Below are positions 1 through 4,900 of a stretch of DNA of 5,985 nucleotides, piece by piece. A program made the position numbers and the translations under genes. Below the pieces are notes generated by a model, which was not told where the DNA came from, did not search any database, and saw nothing but the letters and a program-made list of their open reading frames with translations. Within the stretch, counting starts at the first letter, position 1, and every line of letters starts with the position of its first letter. This stretch comes from SHYR01 sp034406555 (GTDB lineage Bacteria > Chloroflexota > Dehalococcoidia > UBA2979), in contig DASCRM010000038.1 of the NCBI GenBank assembly GCA_034406555.1, forward strand, positions 1-5,985. The letters are read 5' to 3'.

Positions 1-70
1 CGACGATGCCGATGCCCATCGTCGCGGTGAACATCGCGAGCACTAGCGTGACGAACGGCCGGCTGAGCAC
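1..70 (-). CDS. N-terminus of a probable membrane transporter (MFS-like), cut by the window edge
   Basis: The minus strand from 70 reads GTG CTC AGC CGG and encodes a 23-residue start, MLSRPFVTLVLAMFTATMGI followed by GIV, running off the window. A short polar opening followed at once by an unbroken hydrophobic helix with small residues is how many major facilitator superfamily permeases begin, and MFS is my best guess, but 23 residues cannot fix the family. The GTG start is chosen because an in-frame TGA lies upstream with no ATG, GTG or TTG in between, and because AGGGAG (81 to 76) sits 5 bases upstream as a good Shine-Dalgarno site. It lies 113 bp downstream of the serine hydrolase on the same strand, so it may be the last gene of that transcription unit and supply uptake or efflux. 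Any short N-terminal membrane protein could look the same. Confidence 0.55.
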   Translation of the reverse strand, partial: MLSRPFVTLVLAMFTATMGIGIV

Positions 71-97
71 GCGAGCTCCCTTGAGCGTAGTCAGGGA
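71..97 (-). promoter_or_regulatory. Shine-Dalgarno site in a possible masking hairpin
   Basis: On the minus strand, TCCCT (97 to 93 as TCCCT) can pair with AGGGA (81 to 77) across an 11-base loop. The second arm is the Shine-Dalgarno sequence of the downstream transporter start at 70. The stem is only 5 bp, so folding strength is modest, and control of translation by this element is inference only. Confidence 0.25.
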
Positions 98-183
98 ACG
101 GCGAGCAGTGGATCGCCGTCAGGGCATCATCGGACTAACGGGTGTTCCGCGCGATGGCCAGCGTCAAAGGGTCCCTCGGCCCC

Positions 184-1284
184 CTACTCGATCGCGGTCA
201 TCACCCGTTCGATCACGCCTCGGTTGTCGCCGCCCCAGCGGATCGCGACCACCAGTTCATTCTCGCTGTCGATCACGATCTCGTTGCCACCCGCGCCGAC
301 CGCCGTGAACGCGGACTCCGGCATCGACGGGTCGCGCGTTCGTCCGGTGATCAACCACCACATGTAGCCGTAGTCCGGATTCACCTCGGAAGGTGTCGTC
401 GCGCGGTCGATCCACTGTCCGGACAGCAATTGCTGGTCGCCCCAGCACCCACGTCGCTGAAGCAGATAGCCGAAGCGGGCATGGTCGAAGGTGCTGATCC
501 AGAGGCCGCCACCCCAGTGCGCGCCGCCGGGCACGGACTGCATCTGTTCGCCATCGATCTTCACCCACGAGTTCTCGTAGCCGTGCCACTGCCAGCTATC
601 GGAAGCGCCAATCGGGTCCATGATCTCGCGCTTTAGGACGGTCGGCGAAGGCTCGCCCCAGAGCCGCAGCATGCAGAGTCCCAGGAGGTTCACGCGTACG
701 TCGTTGTACTCGAAAAAAGTGCCCGGCTCCTGAAGCTCGCGGAAGCTGCCCTTTTCGACGCCGGCGTCACGGCCGACGGAGCGGTTGCGGTCGATCATGT
801 CCGGCTTGTCGAAGAGCGTGCCCTCCCACTCGCTGGTCTGTTGCAGCAGGTGCTCCCAGCGAATCTGCGAGTTGTGCGGCGGTTCGAAATTGCCGTCCGT
901 GATCGAGTCGCCGACCAGGTCGTGGACGTCCGCGATCATCCCTCGATCGAGGGCCAGGCCGGCGACCGTCGAGAGATAGCTCTTCGTCACACTGAAGGTC
1001 ATGTCGACGCGCCCAGGGTCGCCCCACTCCGCCACGATGTAGCCACGCCGCAGCACGAGGCCACTCGTTGCGCCTCGCTCCTTCGTCGGGCCGACGATCG
1101 CGTTGTGCGGCGGCTTCTCACCGCGGCCGACCATGCGAGCGACATCGGTCGGCCAACGCGTCTCATTGGCCTCGGCGTGTGCCACAGCCGCGCTGAGGGC
1201 GTCGACGTCCATGCCGAGGTCCGAGGCCGATCGACGTTCCCACTGCGCGTCCGGGCCCGGGAAGTAGATGTCGGGGTCACTCAT
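184..1284 (-). CDS. Serine hydrolase, beta-lactamase/class C (EstB-like) family
   Basis: A 366-residue protein of the beta-lactamase-related superfamily (penicillin-binding-protein fold), which covers esterases, D-aminopeptidases and class C beta-lactamases. The nucleophile motif SxxK is visible as S98-V-T-K101 in the context DMTFSVTKSYLS. The second motif region reads FFEYNDVRVNLLG, with Y193 aligned to the catalytic tyrosine but YND where YxN is usual. The third region is AVGAGGNEIVID (about 328-339), followed by the ELVVAIRW strand typical of the C-terminal sheet. There is no signal peptide or lipobox, so it is probably cytoplasmic and more likely an esterase or lactone/amide hydrolase than a cell-wall enzyme. 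ATG at 1284 is preferred over TTG at 1296, because GGAG lies about 6 bases before the ATG. It lies 85 bp downstream of the broken permease on the same strand. The substrate cannot be deduced. Confidence 0.88.
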   Translation of the reverse strand: MSDPDIYFPGPDAQWERRSASDLGMDVDALSAAVAHAEANETRWPTDVARMVGRGEKPPHNAIVGPTKERGATSGLVLRRGYIVAEWGDPGRVDMTFSVTKSYLSTVAGLALDRGMIADVHDLVGDSITDGNFEPPHNSQIRWEHLLQQTSEWEGTLFDKPDMIDRNRSVGRDAGVEKGSFRELQEPGTFFEYNDVRVNLLGLCMLRLWGEPSPTVLKREIMDPIGASDSWQWHGYENSWVKIDGEQMQSVPGGAHWGGGLWISTFDHARFGYLLQRRGCWGDQQLLSGQWIDRATTPSEVNPDYGYMWWLITGRTRDPSMPESAFTAVGAGGNEIVIDSENELVVAIRWGGDNRGVIERVMTAIE

Positions 1285-1324
1285 CGCAGGCTCCAATCGC
1301 GGGGCGAGTCCATGAGGCGGGATC

Positions 1325-1353
1325 GCAGCGGACTATACCGCCAACGCCGCTGC
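1325..1353 (-). promoter_or_regulatory. Dyad enclosing a -10-like element upstream of the serine hydrolase
   Basis: GCAGCGG (1325-1331) is the exact reverse complement of CCGCTGC (1347-1353), giving 7-bp arms around a 15-base centre. On the minus strand the centre contains TATAGT (1337 to 1332), five of six matches to a sigma-70-type -10 box, which would place a start of transcription about 40 bases ahead of the hydrolase ATG. No good -35 hexamer is present at 16-18 bp. The dyad could be an operator over a promoter, or a weak stem-loop after the upstream pseudogene. It lacks the T-run of a classical intrinsic terminator. Confidence 0.35.
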
Positions 1354-1369
1354 CCTTACCTCGTGTGGC

Positions 1370-1911
1370 TCAAGACGCGAGGAAGGTGGTACGTGCAGCG
1401 ACGATGAGCAGACCAGCCGCGAGCAACCGCGAGAGCGGCCCTTCGCCGAGCCGTCGATTGATCCGACGCCCGAGCGGGACGGAGACCAGCACGCCAACGC
1501 CCAGCGCGGGTACGTCCGCCATCGGCCCGGACGCAGCGTGGTCGGCGAGCAGGTGGAAGCTCACGACCATGATCGCCATGCCGGTGTTCACCGTCTGCGC
1601 GATCGGTACGGCCAGTGTGTGGGGGATGCGCATCACGCGTGTCGCGAGCGGCGTGTAGATCAGCCGGCCGCCGATGCCAGCGAGAGCGGAGAAGAACGCC
1701 GTCGAACCGGTCGCCGGCAGCCCGGCTCGGACCGGCATGCGGTAGTGGTAGAGATCGCCGTCACCATCCTTGAACTGACGATCCCAGCCTCGCTGTGCCT
1801 GAGCAGCAGCAGCGGGGTGAGCAGGAAGCCACCACCTGCTCCAACGGCCCCGGAGTAGGCGCCGACGGCCAGGCCGAGCCCGACCAGCAGTACGACTTCG
1901 AGCGGCGCCAC
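1370..1911 (-). pseudogene. TauE/SafE-type anion permease, internally deleted and frameshifted
   Basis: Two reading frames together resemble one TauE/SafE (DUF81) membrane permease, a family that moves sulfite, sulfonates and other organic anions. The first frame starts at GTG 1911 and gives MAPLEVVLLVGLGLAVGAYS, then GAVGAGGGFLLTPLLLLRHS, the N-terminal helix with the family's glycine-rich GAGGG signature. It then loses similarity and stops at 1660. The second frame, shifted by -1 (or +2), becomes protein-like from about 1783 (GWDRQFKDGDGDLYHYRMP) and continues through STAFFSALAGIGGRLIYTPL, the second repeat's signature, to a stop at 1370. The two parts add up to about 180 residues against roughly 250-300 in the family. 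The first repeat's later helices and the central loop appear to be missing, and the junction falls near 1783-1792. The second signature has R where a third G is usual. The gene starts 28 bp after the carboxyltransferase stop, and its GTG has no clear Shine-Dalgarno site. An assembly collapse could give the same picture. Confidence 0.75.
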
Positions 1912-1939
1912 GATCGATGCGACCGCGACGCTGGAGCGC

Positions 1940-3529
1940 CTAGGGGCGCATCCCTCGGGCCTTCGGGCCGAGGGTCGACTGCAGCCGCGACTGCATCCGC
2001 TCCACCCAGTCGGTGAGCAGCGGGCGCGTGTTGCGCGGGTCGATGATGTCCTCCACGTCCATCGTCTCTGCCGTGCGGAACGGGGATCGACGTGCGTTCA
2101 GCACCTCTTCCATCTCCGCGCGCGTCGCCACCGGATCCTCGGCCGCTTCGATCTCCTTGCGGAAGACCGCGTCGACGCCACCCTCGACGGGGATACCGCC
2201 CCAGGTGCCGGACGGCCACGCGTAGCGCAGGTTCATGCCGGTGCTCGGTGCCTGCCCGGCGCCCGCGACGCCGTATGCGCGGCGCACGATGAACGGCAGC
2301 CACGGCACGGTGCTCTGGTTCATCGCGGTCATCCAGCGAATGCCCTTGCGGATCGTGCCCATCTCCTCGGCCTTCGTGCCGACCATGAAACCGGGGTTGT
2401 CGAGTAGCTGGACCATCGGCAGGTGGAAGGTGTCACCGATGTCGATGAAGCGCGTCATCTTCTCGGCGGCGTCGCCGTCGATCGCCCCGCCCATCGTCAT
2501 CGGGTCGTTGGCGATCACACTGACCGGATAGCCATTCAGTCGCGCGAATGCAGTGATCACGGAGCCGCCGTAGTAGCGGTTCATCTCGAAGATCGAGTCC
2601 TCGTCGAAGACGTGCGCCATCAGCTTGCGCATGTTGTACCCGCGCTGGCGTTCACGCGGAATGATCGAGAGCAGTTCCTCATCGCGGCGGTGCGGGTCAT
2701 CATCGACCTCACCACGCGGCGGCATCTCCCAGACGTTGGTCGGCAGGTAGCTGAGGAAGGTGCGGATCTGGCGGAAGCAGTCCTCCTCGTCCTCCGCCTC
2801 GTTGTCGGCGACGCCGGAGCCGTGGGCGTGCGTGGCGGTGCCGCCGAGCTCCTCCTTCGTCACGTCCTCTCCGAGGCTACGCAGCGCGAGCGCCGGGCCA
2901 CCGGGGAAAATCTGCGTCCCTTTCACCATGCAGAAGAAGTGCGAGGCGGGCGCAAAGGCAGCGGGGCCGCCCGCAACCGATCCCATGTTTGCGGTCACGA
3001 CCGGGACCGTGGAGAGCAGGTCCACGATCACGTGCATCCCCCCCATCGTCGGCAGGTGCGAGCTATACCCGGAGCCGCCGCGCTCGTTGCCCTTCGGCTT
3101 CTCGCCGGCCTTGGCCGCGTCCAACGGTGCACGGAACTCGTAACCGCCGCCGAAGCCCTCGACGAAGTGAATGGCGGGAATCTTGTATTCGCGGGCGAGG
3201 CTGTTGATCCAGCCGGCCTTCTTGCGCGCGCTGACGCGGTGCGATGTGTAGTCCTCGCCACCGATGGCGACCATGCGATTCTCGATCTTACCCATGCCGA
3301 CGACGTGGCCACCAGGCTTGAAGTCGATTAGCTCTGGACCGTCGTACTGCGTCTCTCCCTGAAGGACGCCCAGCTCCTCGAAGGTGCCCTCATCGAGCAC
3401 CTTGTCGATGCGCTCGCGGATCGTGTACTTGCCTTCGTTGTGGTGGCGTTCGACCCGTTCCTCGCCGCCCAACTCCAGCGCGAATTGCCGCCGGCGTTCG
3501 ATCTCGTCGAGTTCGGGTTGCCAGGTCAT
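1940..3529 (-). CDS. Acyl-CoA carboxylase, carboxyltransferase (beta) subunit, PccB/MmdA-like
   Basis: A 529-residue carboxyltransferase of the crotonase-fold family that transfers CO2 from carboxybiotin to an acyl-CoA (propionyl-, methylmalonyl-, methylcrotonyl-CoA and relatives). Length matches the usual 510-540. N-terminal half: ERIDKVLDEGTFEELG (39-54), the oxyanion-hole segment GSVAGGPAAFAP (about 183-194), then LRSLGEDVTKEELGGTATHA (216-235), a hallmark of PccB-type subunits. C-terminal half: LLDNPGFMVGTKAEEMGTIR (375-394), which supplies the second oxyanion hole, and RRAYGVAGAG (416-425). Where many homologues have a YAWP...MG..GA segment, this one has YAWPSGTWGGIPVEGGVDA. The start at 3529 is chosen because MTWQPELDEI begins the conserved helix and a G-rich Shine-Dalgarno lies 5 bases upstream; an extension to 3583 is arginine-rich and looks non-coding. 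The biotin carboxylase and carrier subunits are absent from the window, so the substrate is open. Confidence 0.92.
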   Translation of the reverse strand: MTWQPELDEIERRRQFALELGGEERVERHHNEGKYTIRERIDKVLDEGTFEELGVLQGETQYDGPELIDFKPGGHVVGMGKIENRMVAIGGEDYTSHRVSARKKAGWINSLAREYKIPAIHFVEGFGGGYEFRAPLDAAKAGEKPKGNERGGSGYSSHLPTMGGMHVIVDLLSTVPVVTANMGSVAGGPAAFAPASHFFCMVKGTQIFPGGPALALRSLGEDVTKEELGGTATHAHGSGVADNEAEDEEDCFRQIRTFLSYLPTNVWEMPPRGEVDDDPHRRDEELLSIIPRERQRGYNMRKLMAHVFDEDSIFEMNRYYGGSVITAFARLNGYPVSVIANDPMTMGGAIDGDAAEKMTRFIDIGDTFHLPMVQLLDNPGFMVGTKAEEMGTIRKGIRWMTAMNQSTVPWLPFIVRRAYGVAGAGQAPSTGMNLRYAWPSGTWGGIPVEGGVDAVFRKEIEAAEDPVATRAEMEEVLNARRSPFRTAETMDVEDIIDPRNTRPLLTDWVERMQSRLQSTLGPKARGMRP

Positions 3530-3534
3530 GTGAT

Positions 3535-3542
3535 CCCCCCCC
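3535..3542 (-). promoter_or_regulatory. G8 tract forming the Shine-Dalgarno region of the carboxyltransferase
   Basis: Eight consecutive G on the minus strand lie between an upstream in-frame ATG (3544) and the preferred ATG (3529), ending 5 bases before the latter. They are the only purine-rich stretch correctly spaced for ribosome binding to the preferred start; GAGGAG further up is 3 bases from the upstream ATG. A homopolymer of this length can vary by slippage, which would change spacing or the frame of the upstream ATG. Confidence 0.5.
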
Positions 3543-3561
3543 ATACGCTCCTCGCGGCTGG

Positions 3562-3573
3562 GCCGTGCACGGC
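3562..3573. repeat. 12-bp perfect palindrome, candidate operator
   Basis: GCCGTGCACGGC is its own reverse complement over all 12 bases. It lies 33 bp upstream of the carboxyltransferase ATG, within its promoter or leader, a typical place for a repressor site. GC-rich DNA yields short palindromes by chance, so function rests mainly on position. Confidence 0.45.
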
Positions 3574-3575
3574 GA

Positions 3576-3620
3576 GGTAGCATGTGTTCCGTTCAGGTTG
3601 CCATCGAGCGCGATGCTACC
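3576..3620. repeat. Inverted repeat with 8-bp arms, candidate operator or paired -10 boxes
   Basis: GGTAGCAT (3576-3583) and ATGCTACC (3613-3620) are exact reverse complements, 37 bp start to start, about 3.5 helical turns. The repeat is near the middle of the divergent gap. It may bind two dimers of a regulator. Alternatively, each arm contains TAGCAT, so it may simply be two divergent -10 elements. Confidence 0.45.
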
Positions 3621-3622
3621 AG

Positions 3623-3653
3623 AGCGCACCGGCAGTGCGCAGCGCGGTGCGCT
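3623..3653. repeat. Inverted repeat with 9-bp arms, candidate operator
   Basis: AGCGCACCG (3623-3631) pairs exactly with CGGTGCGCT (3645-3653) around a 13-base centre that itself contains the palindrome TGCGCA (3636-3641). It ends where the TAGACT -10 candidate of the rightward unit begins, so a bound protein there would block or recruit polymerase. As it lies upstream of both start codons with no T-run, a terminator role is unlikely. Confidence 0.45.
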
Positions 3654-3698
3654 AGACTACTCGACGTCACGTCTATCAACGAAAGATCCAAGCTACCG

Positions 3699-4898
3699 AT
3701 GGTGCCAGCCGAATCTGAGACCGCGCCCGCGCCGCTGGCCGGAGTGCGGGTGCTCGATCTCACGCACTACGTTTCCGGACCCTACGCGACCAAATGGCTC
3801 TCGCTGCTTGGCGCTGACGTGATCAAAGTTGAACGGCCCGCTGGTGGCGACCCCGCGAGGGGCTTCGGACCGTTTCCGTCGGGCGCCGAGGGCGACCGCG
3901 AGCAGAGCGGGCACTTCCTCTTCCTGAACACCGGCAAGCGCGGCATCACGCTGGACCTCAAGCAGGTTCGCGGGCGTGAGCTGTTGCTGCGGCTCGCCGA
4001 GAGCGCCGATGTCGTCGTCGAGAACTTCGCGCCGGGCAAGATGGACAGCTTCGGCCTCGGCTACGACGCGCTGTCGCAGGCCAACAAAGAGCTCGTTGTG
4101 ACCTCGATCTCGAACTTTGGGCAGGACGGCCCGTATCGCGACTTGAAGGCCAGCGAGATCGTGCTCTTCGGCATGGGCGGGCTGATGCACCTGATCGGCT
4201 ACGACGAGGAAGCCCCGTTGAAGTTCGGTGGTTTCCAGGCGATGCACATGGGCGGGCTGAGCGCCTTCACCGCCACGATGCTGGCGCTCACCCACGCGGA
4301 GCGCGCCGGAGCCGGCTCCCACGTCGACGTCTCGATTTTCGAGGGGATGGTCTCCAGCCACTTCCAGTCGATGGTGCAGTACGCATACCTCGGCCGCGTC
4401 CAGCGCCGGACGCGGGCAATGATGGTCTTCCCCTGCCAGGACGGGTTCGCGGGCATGCTGGTGCAGGAGCACCAGTGGGAGCGCCTGCTGGAGGTTACGG
4501 ATGTCCCGGAACTGCAGGAGGAACGTTTCGCCACCGCTCTCGGGCGACGCGACCACTACGTCGAGCTTGAGCCGCTGCTGCTCGGCTGGGCGCTCCAACG
4601 CACGAAGCGTGAGATCTACGAGGCCGGGCAGAACGCCAACCTCCCGTTCTCGTTCTTCGCGACCGTCGATGACCTGCTCACCTCGCCACAGTACGAATCG
4701 CGCCACTTCTTTCGTCCGGTCGATCATCCGGTCGCCGGGGAGTACCCATACGTGGGGTCGCCGGTGCAGTTCGACGGGCAGGCGCCACCGGTCGGGCGCG
4801 CGCCGCTGCTTGGTGAGCACAACGACGAGGTGCTGGGCGGTGATCTGGGACTCCCTGCAGACGAATTGGCGTCGCTGCGCGCCGAGGAGGTGATCTAA
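3699..4898 (+). CDS. Class III CoA-transferase (CaiB/BaiF family), first of a tandem pair
   Basis: A 399-residue class III CoA-transferase, cytosolic, which swaps CoA between an acyl-CoA donor and a carboxylic acid. Family landmarks run in order: PLAGVRVLDLTHYVSGPYAT (12-31), LGADVIKVE (37-45), FLFLNTGKRGITLDL (73-87), VVENFAPGKMDSFGLGYDAL (106-125), TSISNFGQDGPY (135-146), AGAGSHVDVSIFEGM (203-217) and the C-terminal GRAPLLGEHNDEVL (366-379). Length is normal for the family. The residue lining up with the catalytic aspartate described in formyl-CoA transferase appears to be Glu215. ATG 3699 is chosen because the conserved N-terminus begins just after it; the in-frame ATG at 3582 adds 39 arginine-rich, non-conserved residues across the operator region. 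The Shine-Dalgarno site is weak (GAAAGA, 12 bases away). It overlaps by regulation, not by sequence, with its downstream paralogue, two bases away, with which it may form a two-subunit enzyme. The acid substrate is unknown. Confidence 0.92.
   Translation: MVPAESETAPAPLAGVRVLDLTHYVSGPYATKWLSLLGADVIKVERPAGGDPARGFGPFPSGAEGDREQSGHFLFLNTGKRGITLDLKQVRGRELLLRLAESADVVVENFAPGKMDSFGLGYDALSQANKELVVTSISNFGQDGPYRDLKASEIVLFGMGGLMHLIGYDEEAPLKFGGFQAMHMGGLSAFTATMLALTHAERAGAGSHVDVSIFEGMVSSHFQSMVQYAYLGRVQRRTRAMMVFPCQDGFAGMLVQEHQWERLLEVTDVPELQEERFATALGRRDHYVELEPLLLGWALQRTKREIYEAGQNANLPFSFFATVDDLLTSPQYESRHFFRPVDHPVAGEYPYVGSPVQFDGQAPPVGRAPLLGEHNDEVLGGDLGLPADELASLRAEEVI
4885..4895 (+). promoter_or_regulatory. Extended Shine-Dalgarno embedded in the end of the upstream gene
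   Basis: AGGAGGTGATC is complementary over 11 bases to the usual 3' end of bacterial 16S rRNA. It lies 5 bases before the ATG at 4901 when counted from its end, and 10 bases when counted from the AGGAGG core. It also encodes the last residues (E-E-V-I) of the first CoA-transferase, so the two genes are physically and probably translationally coupled. Confidence 0.75.
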
Positions 4899-4900
4899 CG

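Larger units (their letters stand above)
3530..3698. promoter_or_regulatory. Divergent promoter region between carboxyltransferase and CoA-transferase
   Basis: This 169-bp gap separates the start codons of the two divergent transcription units and must hold both promoters. Candidates are weak. TAGACT (3653-3658, plus) fits TANNNT and would start transcription about 34 bases before the CoA-transferase ATG. The hexamer TAGCAT occurs on the plus strand at 3578-3583 and on the minus strand at 3618 to 3613, either of which could serve as a -10 box. No convincing -35 boxes were found. The region carries three inverted repeats, listed separately. Confidence 0.6.

Noticed and set aside
168..176. AGGGTCCCT quasi-palindrome just after the hydrolase stop, considered as a terminator
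   Set aside because: It has only 4-bp arms, no usable loop and no T-run on the minus strand, so it cannot be a convincing intrinsic terminator.
1738..1800. Programmed frameshift joining the two permease frames
   Set aside because: No slippery heptamer was recognised, and a frameshift alone would not restore the missing central part of the protein. A deletion or collapse explains it better.
2423..3331. 302-codon open frame on the plus strand inside the carboxyltransferase
   Set aside because: It lies opposite conserved carboxyltransferase motifs and has low-complexity composition without recognisable domains.
3651..3679. Minus-strand TTGATA (3679-3674) with 17-bp spacing to TCTAGC as a promoter for the carboxyltransferase
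   Set aside because: The -35 is good, but TCTAGC matches only three of six -10 positions and lacks the conserved final T, so it was not called.
3582..3698. 39-residue N-terminal extension of the first CoA-transferase from ATG 3582
   Set aside because: It is arginine/alanine-rich, unlike the family N-terminus, and would cross the inverted repeats and candidate promoter. It also lacks a ribosome binding site.
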